This document shows, piece by piece, positions 9,093-18,290 of a stretch of 38,161 bases of DNA. This DNA is from Tritrichomonas foetus. Its lineage: Eukaryota; Parabasalia; Tritrichomonadida; Tritrichomonadidae. Under the pieces are notes generated by a model, which did no database searches, was not told the origin of the DNA, and worked only from the letters and a program-made list of their open reading frames with translations. Every line of letters starts with the position of its first letter. Positions within the stretch are counted from its first letter, which is position 1. The position numbers were made by a program, and so were the translations under genes. Where the stretch lies: NCBI GenBank assembly GCA_001839685.1, contig MLAK01000996.1, forward strand, positions 1 to 38,161, read 5' to 3'.

Positions 9093-9494
9093 TCACTATG
9101 TTGCTGCATATGTTGTCGTTGTAAAAAAGTGGGATTTGGTTTGAATTTAAAAATCGATGAATAAAATGCGAATAAACTTGTAAAATCATTAAATGATGTA
9201 AGTGTTGATGATAAAACAAAACATTCTGAGAATTAATTCGAAATGATAAAAATTTTAACTATGTGGCCATTTAAAATTGGGATATAAATTGTTGAAGTTT
9301 CCAGTAAACTAAGCTCTGAAAGGAGAAATATTTTGTATTTCTTTATCCCCAAATGGTAAAGTTATTTATTTCACTTCAAAAAGATTTATCTTTTTCGTTC
9401 AAAAGTTTGCATACCTTATAATAATTATCGTTCATTCAAAATTTATCGAATCGGATCATTTCCGATTGAAAATGAATATTTTTTCAGTTCATGA
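9093..9494. other. A+T-rich spacer
   Basis: About 400 bp between the tandem array and the foldback element. I see no coding region, RNA gene or strong repeat in it. Confidence 0.5.
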
Positions 9495-9812
9495 TATAAC
9501 ATCGGCAGAGATTTATTTTCCTATGAGTTTTGTAAATGTGAAGTGAAAGGTCAAATAAAGGTCAAAAGTGGAAAAAACCTAATGGGTAAATGTGATGTGA
9601 ACTTTGCTGGTTCTTTGGGTCACTTCGACATGGAGGAGGTGCGCCACGTGAACACAGCGGAGGGAGCGAAGCGATCCGAAGCTGTGGTCACGTGGCAGCA
9701 CCTCTTCCAATGGCCGAATGAGTCGAAGGGGCCCGCAAAGTCACATCACATTTACCCATTTTTAGTGTCAAAAAACAAAACTCATAGGAAAAAAAATCCT
9801 GCCTATAACATC
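9495..9812. mobile_element. 300-bp non-autonomous foldback element with 9-bp target-site duplication (MULE-like MITE)
   Basis: The element spans 9504-9803 (300 bp). It is flanked by the direct repeat TATAACATC at 9495-9503 and 9804-9812. The termini are inverted repeats of about 30 bp, starting GGCAG and containing CCTATGAGTTTTGT, with one indel and one mismatch between arms. The interior is also palindromic: the arm from 9585 (GGGTAAATGTGATGTGA) is mirrored at 9740-9757, and GAGGTGC-GCCACGTG near 9637 is mirrored by CACGTG-GCAGCACCTC near 9700. The core is much more G+C-rich than its surroundings. There is no transposase frame, so it must move in trans. A 9-bp duplication with long terminal inverted repeats is typical of Mutator-like (MULE) elements; that family call is inference. 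It sits 10 bp upstream of the predicted +1 of the oxidoreductase gene. Confidence 0.88.
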
Positions 9813-9816
9813 ACTT
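9811..9816 (+). promoter_or_regulatory. Putative initiator (Inr) of the flavin oxidoreductase gene, overlapping a target-site duplication
   Basis: TCACTT, a full match to TCAYTW, with predicted +1 A at 9813, 21 nt before the ATG at 9834. Its first two bases are the last two bases of the right target-site duplication, so the insertion regenerated the intact initiator. Confidence 0.6.
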
Positions 9817-9833
9817 TTTTATTTGCTAAAGAA

Positions 9834-10850
9834 ATGTCTCTTGCTTTTGAACCAATAACAGTGTGCAACAAAACTATCAAGAACAGATTTATTCGTTCTT
9901 CCACACATGAGGGTCTTTCTGATAAAGATGGAAAACCAACACAAGCTTTACTTGATCTTCACATTGAATTATCAAAAGGAAACGTTGGTATGATTATTGG
10001 TGGCTTTGCATTTGTTAATTTAAATGGAAGAGTTGTTGATAATGAAACTGGTGTTCATTCTGACGAAGTAATGAAAGATTGGAAAGGAGCAATTGAGCAA
10101 ATCCATTCAAATGGCTCTTTATTTTTATTCCAATTAACACACGGTGGTGCTGGTGTTCTTGAAGGTTTAGAAAAAGTTACTCCTTCCAATATCAGAGGAA
10201 GAGAATTAACTGTTCCTGAAATTAAAGCAATAGTTTCTGATTTTGTTGCAGCAGCAGTTCGTTGTAAAAATGTTGGCGCTGATGGAATTCAACTAAGTGC
10301 TGGTCATGGTTTCTTACTTTCAACGTTTTTATCACCAATCACCAACAAAAGAACAGATGAGTATGGTGGTTCAGATGAAAATCGTGTCAGAATCATTGCT
10401 GAAATTGCAGAAGGTGTTAAAAGAGAATGTGGTAAAGATTTCATTTTGGGTGCCAAAATAAATGGAGATGATTACATTGATGGTGGTGTTACCAAAGAAA
10501 TTGCATCAAGGCATGTTTCTTTATTGAAAGATAAAATTGACTTCTTTGAAATTTCATGTGGACTTGGTGTACCAAATACCACTGTACACAGAGAAGAAGA
10601 TTCAAGCAATGAAGAATCTAAAGCTGCTAAAGAATATGAAGAAAGAAGAAGAGTACCACGTGGTGAAGGATATAACTCTGAAACAGCAGCTTTCATTAAA
10701 AAAGAAAATCCAGACACACTTGTCTCAAGTGTTGGTGGAATTCGAACAATTGGATTCATGGAGGATCTTCTCAAATCCAAAAAAGCAGACTTTATTTCGT
10801 TAAGTCGTCCATTTTTAACTAATCCACACTTTTTAGAAACACTTAAATAA
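9834..10850 (+). CDS. Old-yellow-enzyme-family NADH:flavin oxidoreductase
   Basis: 338 aa from the ATG at 9834. The reading frame stays open back to 9543, but that part is the foldback element and begins with GTG, so it is not protein. It is an FMN-dependent TIM barrel that reduces activated C=C bonds or related substrates. Visible motifs are NRFIRSSTHEG near the N-terminus, QLTHGG (100-105), the family block HGFLLSTFLSP with NKRTDEYGGS (158-180) and a C-terminal SRPFLTNP (324-331). The length fits single-domain OYEs; there is no Fe-S/NAD extension as in 2,4-dienoyl-CoA reductase. The usual active-site HxAHGY appears here as SAGHGF (155-160), so the first His is Ser and Tyr is Phe. The bacterial-like sequence suggests ancient lateral transfer, as for many trichomonad enzymes (inference). 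Confidence 0.9.
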   Translation: MSLAFEPITVCNKTIKNRFIRSSTHEGLSDKDGKPTQALLDLHIELSKGNVGMIIGGFAFVNLNGRVVDNETGVHSDEVMKDWKGAIEQIHSNGSLFLFQLTHGGAGVLEGLEKVTPSNIRGRELTVPEIKAIVSDFVAAAVRCKNVGADGIQLSAGHGFLLSTFLSPITNKRTDEYGGSDENRVRIIAEIAEGVKRECGKDFILGAKINGDDYIDGGVTKEIASRHVSLLKDKIDFFEISCGLGVPNTTVHREEDSSNEESKAAKEYEERRRVPRGEGYNSETAAFIKKENPDTLVSSVGGIRTIGFMEDLLKSKKADFISLSRPFLTNPHFLETLK

Positions 10851-11157
10851 AATCTTTCATGACATAAACACTAGATAGATTAAAATTAAAATTTTTTAAT
10901 TCATTTTTTGGAATTGTTTTTATATTTTGTTATTTCATGGATTCGAAAGTGATTTACATTAGATTTAAGTGAATATAGTATTAATCTTAAAAGGCTCTAT
11001 CTTTGAAGCAAATATACTATGAGAAAAGATTTCACACGAATATCAAAAAGTTAATAAAAAAAAATTGGTATAAATTGAATTATAAATCTATGTTGTTTTA
11101 TTTTCTGCATATTGTTTAGTCGGCTAAATGCGTTTAAAATGGGCTTATCAATGGATT
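10851..11157. other. Spacer between convergent genes
   Basis: About 300 bp of A+T-rich 3' flank shared by the oxidoreductase (plus) and the small basic protein (minus). The plus-strand stop is followed by TAAAA. Nothing else seen. Confidence 0.5.
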
Positions 11158-11643
11158 TCACTTCCTGTCGATTGCCTGATTTGAACGATTTTTCCTTGGA
11201 CTTCGTTCAGCGCGAGCGTGTGTTGATGCATTTAGACGATCTGCGAGACGTTTAGGTGAAATTGGTCGCTTCATCATCACCTTTTCCTTCTCTTTAACCA
11301 AATCGCTGATTGTTGGATTCTGAGATTTCAATGAATTATCAATAGACGGTGCTGCAGTTGATTTAAAGCGTAAGATTGCATCGAGATCTTGGCAGTCAGA
11401 GTCACGTAAGAGGAATGGTTTCGGACAATAATATGCTTCGGCACGTTCACATGATTGATAACGATACATTTTTCTGTTGTGTCTTTGCTCTTCTGTTCGT
11501 GATGCAAATGGTAAATTTTGAAGATCGAGTTGCTTTTTTTCCTCTCTGGAAAACATTTTTGTGAGGTGATTAACGTACATAATTTTGTTCTCTTCAGGAA
11601 ATTGAAAGAAAAATGATTTTACAGGTGCAAAATTATGATTCAT
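11158..11643 (-). CDS. Hypothetical basic protein, 161 aa
   Basis: Not recognised. The N-terminal half contains aromatic and Cys residues (FFFQFPEENK, YRYQSCERAEAYYCPKPF) that look folded. The C-terminal third is very basic and serine-rich (KRPISPKRLADRLNAS, ERSPRKNRSNQ), with SP dipeptides that could be proline-directed phosphorylation sites. There is no signal peptide or membrane segment. The start is the ATG at 11643; I see no clear Inr close to it. The coding G+C is higher than the flanks, which supports a real gene. Function unknown. Confidence 0.7.
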   Translation of the reverse strand: MNHNFAPVKSFFFQFPEENKIMYVNHLTKMFSREEKKQLDLQNLPFASRTEEQRHNRKMYRYQSCERAEAYYCPKPFLLRDSDCQDLDAILRFKSTAAPSIDNSLKSQNPTISDLVKEKEKVMMKRPISPKRLADRLNASTHARAERSPRKNRSNQAIDRK

Positions 11644-11929
11644 GCAGGAAATTAAATTTTATTAATATAATTCAAACAGAATTGTAAAAAAATATTATTT
11701 AATCAAACAGATAATTCTTTGTCTGAAAATTGATGCATCAATGAATGATTCTCAGAACATATGATTATGCACTGTTTCTAAAGGCACTTAGTGAATGTAT
11801 TGGTACTAATTTTTTACTTAAACAAACAAGTGAGTCAAATTTCATCTTGTAAACATTTATGACTGGCCAAATAAAAACGGTTATTTGAAAATGTGGGAAA
11901 AAGTAGCCATTTTTTAAATCTCGTCTCTT

Positions 11930-12476
11930 TGGGAGTAAAACTACAACCGGAGTCACAAAATCACAGCAAAATACAAGCATTACTACGCCACGAACTGAAG
12001 AAGAAACCTTTCAAATAGATTCTTTCGCCTCGAAAAACCTAGCGGCTCAGTTTACGACAGAACAAGCGAATTCGGTGTAACACAACACGAGAAGACGCAC
12101 GAAATCGGCACCAAAATTGCCGCTATTGGTACCATCCATGGCTATCCCAATCAAACAGCCCGACACTTTTCGAAATACAAGGCAATTTTACTTGTCAGCG
12201 ATACGGCAGAAAATTCAATGTTGAATACCCGTCCACAGAAGTTGCTGAGCTCGCTGCAAAAACATGCGGGAGATCGCCTCAGCTGATCACCAGCACGATG
12301 GCGGTTTCTGTCGTGCCTGGAAGGTTGAAGAGCAGCTACGTCATGGAGAAGGCATTACCGCCATCGGCTGTGGAATTCGATCCAATATGTGAAGGAGCGA
12401 TCGCTCCAGAAGAAAGACGAAATATTGTTGGTGCTTTTTTGAGTCTGTATTTGGTTAAACGTAAACTATATATTTA
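11930..12476 (+). pseudogene. G+C-rich decayed coding relic
   Basis: This segment is visibly richer in G+C (roughly half by eye, core about 12000-12430) than anything nearby, and codes in fragments across three plus-strand frames. One frame is open for about 145 codons without an early ATG and ends at the TAA before 12476 (contains TEVAELAAKTCGRSPQLI). A second frame carries EIGTKIAAIGTIHGYPNQT, which resembles a helix-turn-helix of the kind found in transposases. A third frame carries WKVEEQLRHGEGITAIG. An inverted repeat (CGATGGCGGT near 12297 with ACCGCCATCG near 12357) lies inside. I read it as a frameshifted remnant of a transferred or transposon gene. The family is not identified. Confidence 0.35.
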
Positions 12477-12479
12477 ATA

Positions 12480-13378
12480 TATTGTTTAAAAATTATGATT
12501 CAATTATTTTGATTCACACTGGCTTTTGAATTTTCGAAATTAATAATTCTTTGTAGTGTTAGAAGAGTTATAAAGAATGTATCTTCCATTTTTGTACTTT
12601 TTTTGTTTTCTCACAAAAAAATCCATATTTTGGGTGATTCGGTATTGAATGTATTTCCCTGATATATTCACATTGGATAATACATAATAGTAAATACTTT
12701 TCGATGAGAATCCAGTTTGCTATTCATAAAACTCAGATTAAATAATTTATATTAGAGAAAACGTTTTTGTGACTAATTTCTAAATCTTTTTAGATTTAAA
12801 TTATTTTAGAGATTGTTTTACATATCATTATGAGTTCGTGTTTGCATGAATCATATTCAGACGATTTTCTGTACGGCTTAGTGATAATGATTTGAAACAT
12901 TCTTATAGAGAATTCGTTGTGTTAAGATTTATTAACCAATCAACTTCATAAATTATTCGACAGATAAAGAAATACATATTATTTGGATTTAGAGATTCGA
13001 AATATGAAGAGTTATTGTTGGAAAAAAATATATCATATTTAATTTGTTAATCCATTTATCAAGAAATTATTACTTTTTTTCGTCAGTATCTGAGATACAC
13101 CATCTTTTACATCTAATTGAAAAAATGTAATTATAAAAAAACTTTTTGATAATAAACTCATTTCACATCATTACTGTCGTTAGACTTTTTTAATTGGATA
13201 TTGTTCAGTCTCTTTGAATTTTTTCAATACCATTGGAAATTGTGAAAGAGTTCTCTTTTAACAAAAAACTGTAAATCTATCAATTTTATGTTTAAAGTGA
13301 AAGCTTTTTTCAATTTTCAATGGCATTCAAAATTATTCAGAAATCCTGTAAAGTTTTTTTGAATTGAATGTAAAGTTT
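12480..13378. other. Gene-free spacer
   Basis: About 900 bp of strongly A+T-rich sequence upstream of the initiator-binding protein gene. I see no gene, RNA or notable repeat. Confidence 0.5.
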
Positions 13379-13379
13379 T

Positions 13380-13385
13380 TCATTT
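13380..13385 (+). promoter_or_regulatory. Putative initiator (Inr) of the IBD-protein gene
   Basis: TCATTT with predicted +1 at 13382, 22 nt before the ATG at 13404. It also decides between the ATG at 13404 and any upstream start: the overlapping frame beginning at 13364 is out of register and not conserved-looking. Confidence 0.5.
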
Positions 13386-13403
13386 TCCTAGATTTTTGCA
13401 AGA

Positions 13404-14108
13404 ATGATCATTCCATTAGACTCATTCAAGATGAAAACTATCATACAATCGATACCGCCGAATTGGAAACTTCTTTCCCCGCAAGATATGAAAAGCTATC
13501 AAGAGCTTCAATCAGAATTTCACAAAGACGTTGGCAAATCACGAAAAGGTGAACGGCTTGATACATTTTTAGATAAACTTAACAAAATCAAAATGTTTAT
13601 CGAAAAAGGAGATGAAAATGATTGGAAAAGATCAATCGTATGCGGGGTTTTCTTCCTCGACTCAGCTTTAGCGATACAAATACAACAGTTAAGAATGCTA
13701 CTCGGTCGATGCAAATCATCAATAAATGGATCACTGCAAGCACTTGGATATTCAGCACAATCGAATATTCAATCTCTTGAGCAAAAGTTTCTGAAAATGA
13801 TTCCAATGCAATTTCGTGATGCTTCTGATCTTAAAAAATGGACAATAAGAAAAAATATAAACGAAACCAAAAATGAGATGGCAAAAAATATTAATATTGA
13901 TTATGGCAATGGTCGTACGACTAATAAGACAATAGAATCAAAGAAAACAACGTTTTTGATTGAGTTACCAGATATATGGAAACCAAAACCTGACACTGCG
14001 ACAGAAGTGAAAAAAATAGTTCAAAAGAAATATCCATGTCATGTAAAGTGTCGCTATAAATTTTATGAATTAATACACCACTCCGTTTCAATTCAAACAG
14101 AAGCATGA
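13404..14108 (+). CDS. Initiator-binding-domain (IBD) transcription factor, IBP39-like
   Basis: 234 aa. IBP39 of Trichomonas vaginalis binds the Inr element and recruits RNA polymerase II; its N-terminal IBD is a winged-helix fold found in trichomonads. Here residues about 20-140 resemble that domain, the clearest part being NDWKRSIVCGVFFLD (72-86) followed by QLRMLLGRCKSSINGSL (95-111) and a GY at 115-116. The recognition-helix region is rich in K/R/S/N, as expected for DNA contact. The C-terminal part (about 180-234) is shorter than the C-domain of IBP39 and is basic. It may be a paralogue with a different or reduced polymerase-binding tail. The gene has its own Inr match upstream. The family call is from memory of the motif and should be tested. 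Confidence 0.78.
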   Translation: MIIPLDSFKMKTIIQSIPPNWKLLSPQDMKSYQELQSEFHKDVGKSRKGERLDTFLDKLNKIKMFIEKGDENDWKRSIVCGVFFLDSALAIQIQQLRMLLGRCKSSINGSLQALGYSAQSNIQSLEQKFLKMIPMQFRDASDLKKWTIRKNINETKNEMAKNINIDYGNGRTTNKTIESKKTTFLIELPDIWKPKPDTATEVKKIVQKKYPCHVKCRYKFYELIHHSVSIQTEA

Positions 14109-14573
14109 AACAGCTGCTATCATGAGCATGAACAAACAAAGATATATTTTTCATTTAAATTCAAATTTTTCATGAATAATAAAAGGAAAGTTGGTATGCA
14201 GAGATATAGAAGTGGTGAAAATATAGGTACAGATCTCATTGATATGTATATATTAAATATTGCGAATTTCAACGTTTTCATTTTTCTTTACATTTTAAAA
14301 AATTCATTTTTTATGTATCTAGCTTAAATTTTGTTTGATTGACGAAAAAATGAATAATTCCATAATTTTCTCTTTTTCAAGGTTCGTTAATGTAATATTT
14401 TGATTTAAAAAAAAAGAAGACTGATCAATATCAATCAAAAATCTTTATAAAAATAATAATTGGATAATTCCGTGAAGAAAATAAAGTTTAAAATAATAAT
14501 ATTTGGCAGAAAAGTAGACGGATTTACAAAATACGTCGGCCAAATAATCATAAATAACAATAAAACATGCAAT
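14109..14573. other. Spacer between convergent genes
   Basis: About 465 bp of A+T-rich sequence holding the 3' ends of the IBD gene and the 983-aa coiled-coil gene. Nothing else recognised. Confidence 0.5.
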
Positions 14574-17525
14574 TTAAAATATTGTATTCTTTGGTTGTAA
14601 TTGAGGATGCATGTATAAAACTAAATCAGCAAGAGCATCTTCTGTTGTTTGGCTCTCTTTGGCTTTCAGCAGCTTTCTAATAGTCTTTTCTTGTTTCTTA
14701 TGACGTTCCATTTCATTTTTAATCTTTAATACAACTTGCTTAAATGATTCTTCATTTAATTGTTGTTTAGCATCAAAGAATGATCCAAACTGTTGGGCAA
14801 TGTATCCAAACAAGCTTCTCTTTTCAGCTTCCCAGATATGTTTCTGTTCGTCATGTTTCAAACTATAATTTGTTTCAACAGCCATTAATTGGGCTTTCAA
14901 TTGTGCAATGGCTAATTTCTTCGTTCTTTCAATTGAATCGATTTTGGATTGAGCTTTAAGATTGGCATTTTGAAGTTGGAATTGTAGTGTTGCCATCTGT
15001 TGTGTCATTTGTTTCATCTTTTGTTCATTTTCTTCGATATCTTTTGTCATTGCTTGAACAAGTTCTTCCGTTTCATTGCTTTTTTCTTTTAATTTTTCAA
15101 TCATTGTCTGATATTTATCTTCGATTTGTCTGGCTTCCTTTTCTTTTTGACGAACCATTCTAGAAAATTGTTCATCTTTTTCTAAAGTAATTTTATTAAT
15201 TTGAGATTTGAGTTTACGGTTTTCATCATTGGAATCTCTTGATATTTCTTCCCATTTCTTGAGAGAGTTATCAAATTCCTTAACTTTGTTTTGATAAACT
15301 TGTAACTTTTCATCACGTGCACGGATTAATTTATCAGTTTCAGCTTTAAGTGCATCATATTTGGCAGATTGTTCCATTAGGACATTTTCAATTTCACTTT
15401 GTGCTTGGTTATATTCGTTTAGGTGTGCGTTTTTTGCATCATTCAATTCGTCTAGTAATTCTTGATTTTGTGTATGAAGCTCATCAAGTTGTGTTTGAAG
15501 AGAATCAATTATTGTTCGAGATTTTTCGTTTGCTTCACGCATTGTAGCGATTTCATCATCTGATTTTTCTTTAACAGCAGCAAAGGCTTCCTTACATTCA
15601 TGTAATTCTTCTTTCCTTTGCTTACATTTGTTTCTTAATGCTTTGGCAATTTCTTGTAAAGATTCGATTGTTTCTGTCATTTCGTTAAATGTTGCTTGGT
15701 CACAAACAACTGGTATGGCTTCTAATTCATTAACCTTTTGTTGAAGGCTCAATTTTTCTTTATAAAGATTCGATACAGCTTCAGTAATTTCATCCATATT
15801 CAATGAATCGTCACTATCGATTGCGTTTAGTAAAGATGTAGCAAAATCACTAACTGTTCGGGTATCTTTAATTATTTTCTCATTAAGTTCTTTGATTTTA
15901 TCTTCATATTGTTCTTCACGTTTTTCGAACCATAAAGAAACAATTTTGAAAATTTTGGCAATTCTATTTTCAAGTGAGAATCCATCATTTTCTGCAATGC
16001 CTCGTAAAACTGATTTTAGTTCTTCAGATAAGGTTCCAAAGTCCCATTCACTTGGTGATTGGCTAGAACTGCTGTTATGTTGAACTTTTGGAGCAAATTG
16101 GTTTTCAGACGGTAATTGATCTTGAATCTTTTCAATTACCTCTTCTGTTTCTTGAAGAACTTGATTTTGAGTATGAACAAGAGCCAATAAATGATCTCTA
16201 TCATTTGTAATTCGTGTAATTTCTTCAATTTGTGATTTCATATGCTTTTCAAGGAGTTGTAATGTGCTTTTAGTGCTAACAAGTTCTTTGCTAGTTATAT
16301 CATATTGAGCTTGAATCTCTTCGGCGTTAGCCTTTAAAATGACTAATTGAGATTCTAATTCGTCTTTTTCATCATTGCTTTGTTCAATTTTTTCAACTAA
16401 TACATTAATTCTTCTTTGAGCTTCTTTCATATCTTTGATCATTAATTCATTCTTAGCTCTTGCCTTTTGAACCTTATGTCTTAATTTCTCACGAATAGTT
16501 TCCTCGTCTTTTGTTTGGCCTTCTAAAGCATCAAGTTGTGACTTTTGTTGGTTAATTGTATTTTGAGCATCAATAAGCTGGTTCTTAATTGCTTCAGTTT
16601 CACGATTAGCTTCATTTAATAATTCATTACAGCCGAAATCATAATCAGCTGTTTGTGTCATCATTGTGTGATACTTCTTTCTGTTCAAAACGTTTTGAAG
16701 TGTAGCAATTTCTATTTTATGTTCATTTAGCATTGAATTCAATGCATTTTGAAGCTTCCTTTCTCGATCTTGAGCGTCATTTAATTGTGAAGCGTTTTTA
16801 GCTGTTTCTGTTTGAAGATGTTGGCGAAGTTGAATAACTTCGAGTTCAAGTTGTTTACACCTAATTCTTTCTTCTTCAAGGACCTCTTTCAAATGTTTTA
16901 TCTTGGCACGATCTTTTTCAGATGATTCGTTGATTGCTACTTTGGCTGCTTCTGCTCCTTCTGGTGCTGGATGCATTAAATGGTCGGTAAGCTGCTTGAC
17001 ATCACTAAATTGGATATGAAAATAATTTTCTGACAACTTCAGAATTTTTCCAATTTGGTTACGCATTACAGCATTTTCAGACTGTGTCTTAATGGACATG
17101 TTTTCCGATGCCTGAACTTTGGCCTTCATTTTCTCGGATTCAAGTTTGTTTTGATTTTGAAGGGAAAGAATTTGTGCTTGGAGTTGGTGAATTTCTGTTT
17201 GATGTTCTCTCTCAGAGTCAGCAAGAGATCCTTCAACTTTTTGAGAAAGGTCATCTTTGGTCTGTTCAGAGATTCTTAATCTTTGGTTGAGTTCATCAAT
17301 GTGAGCTTTGAGATCATAAATCTGTGATTTAAGCTGAGCATTCTCTTTGTTCATTACCTCTGTTCTCGCAATTGAATCGACAGCTAAATCAAATTGCTTT
17401 TGAATTTCATCGTTTTGATTTTGTAACTGCTGTACCAATTCACGAAGACGTATGTTTTCTGCAATAGCATCGTCAATTTGGATTGCATCATCTACCGTTT
17501 CATTAAAGTCTTCTTCTGCGCTCAT
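14574..17525 (-). CDS. Long coiled-coil protein, 983 aa
   Basis: Almost the whole chain (about 25-955) is heptad-patterned, rich in E, K, Q, N and L with almost no Pro or Gly. A break around residues 470-510, containing a Ser-rich stretch (HNSSSSQSPSEWDFG), separates two long rods. The C-terminus (from about 925) is a short basic helix followed by LADLVLYMHPQLQPKN. There is no motor, kinase or membrane domain. It resembles golgin-, centrosome- or cytoskeleton-type rods, which in trichomonads are often auto-annotated as viral A-type inclusion proteins on coiled-coil similarity alone; that label would be misleading. Likely a structural scaffold, function unknown. The start is the ATG at 17525. 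It is divergent from the glucokinase gene, 765 bp away. Confidence 0.88.
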   Translation of the reverse strand: MSAEEDFNETVDDAIQIDDAIAENIRLRELVQQLQNQNDEIQKQFDLAVDSIARTEVMNKENAQLKSQIYDLKAHIDELNQRLRISEQTKDDLSQKVEGSLADSEREHQTEIHQLQAQILSLQNQNKLESEKMKAKVQASENMSIKTQSENAVMRNQIGKILKLSENYFHIQFSDVKQLTDHLMHPAPEGAEAAKVAINESSEKDRAKIKHLKEVLEEERIRCKQLELEVIQLRQHLQTETAKNASQLNDAQDRERKLQNALNSMLNEHKIEIATLQNVLNRKKYHTMMTQTADYDFGCNELLNEANRETEAIKNQLIDAQNTINQQKSQLDALEGQTKDEETIREKLRHKVQKARAKNELMIKDMKEAQRRINVLVEKIEQSNDEKDELESQLVILKANAEEIQAQYDITSKELVSTKSTLQLLEKHMKSQIEEITRITNDRDHLLALVHTQNQVLQETEEVIEKIQDQLPSENQFAPKVQHNSSSSQSPSEWDFGTLSEELKSVLRGIAENDGFSLENRIAKIFKIVSLWFEKREEQYEDKIKELNEKIIKDTRTVSDFATSLLNAIDSDDSLNMDEITEAVSNLYKEKLSLQQKVNELEAIPVVCDQATFNEMTETIESLQEIAKALRNKCKQRKEELHECKEAFAAVKEKSDDEIATMREANEKSRTIIDSLQTQLDELHTQNQELLDELNDAKNAHLNEYNQAQSEIENVLMEQSAKYDALKAETDKLIRARDEKLQVYQNKVKEFDNSLKKWEEISRDSNDENRKLKSQINKITLEKDEQFSRMVRQKEKEARQIEDKYQTMIEKLKEKSNETEELVQAMTKDIEENEQKMKQMTQQMATLQFQLQNANLKAQSKIDSIERTKKLAIAQLKAQLMAVETNYSLKHDEQKHIWEAEKRSLFGYIAQQFGSFFDAKQQLNEESFKQVVLKIKNEMERHKKQEKTIRKLLKAKESQTTEDALADLVLYMHPQLQPKNTIF

Positions 17526-18290
17526 TTTTTATTTCTTTCGATTTTTAGTTGAATTAATAAACGGCAGTTCTTTTTCTGAGAACACGTTTATTTTTAAAAT
17601 AACTTCATTTGAGGAATTTTTCAATGGTGTCATTTATAAATGGTCAGGTATTGAATAATCATAGATAACCTTTATCACTCGTTTATCCAGCTGAATAAAA
17701 AAGCCTATACTTTGCCAATCATTAATTTATGATAGAATCACAATAACATCAAAAATAAGTGATAATATTCAATTTTTACTTGGGTTAGAATCGTTAATTT
17801 TTTTTTCAGGCTGTCATCAATCGAATTATATTTTGATTCCATAAGCATTAATTCCGAAATAGATAATGTGGAAACATTATTTGTTAGTTTGTTTAACTTT
17901 GTATGTTATATAAAAGTATTTTCACTATAATAAATATTTTTTATCAACATTTATTTTGCTAATATCCAATATTATATATTGCATATGTCATAATTTAATA
18001 AGGGGTTGATTCGTTGGATAAAAGAATAAGCTTCCGACTAGTTATAAATTTAATAGTATTAAATTGTTAGTGAATCACATCGACCATATAAATTGCGAAA
18101 AAGTTGATTGACACAATCATTCACTTTTTCAAACACATTCAATTTTTCATTGGTCAAAATCTTTGTGAAAAAGGAAAATAATTCTGAGGAATACTGTGAA
18201 ACTTTTTAATCAACAAACAATGAAAGATAACGATAAGTTCACAAAAAGTCAGGAAGAATATTTCACCTACAATTTCACCAGAATTCACCA
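17526..18290. other. Divergent intergenic region
   Basis: 765 bp between the start codons of the coiled-coil gene and the glucokinase gene, so it should hold both promoters. Just before the glucokinase ATG there are three closely spaced TTCACC motifs (about 18263-18289). No clear TCAYTW sits close to either start. No other gene seen. Confidence 0.5.

Noticed and set aside
9543..9833. N-terminal extension of the oxidoreductase by 97 residues beginning with GTG
   Set aside because: It is translation of the foldback transposable element, starts with a non-ATG codon, and lies upstream of the Inr at 9811.
11765..11980. 71-aa minus-strand ORF with hydrophobic residues
   Set aside because: No conserved look, no Inr, and it abuts the decayed G+C-rich relic; treated as chance.
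14574..17525. Viral A-type inclusion protein
   Set aside because: Such labels come from generic coiled-coil similarity; nothing viral is visible.
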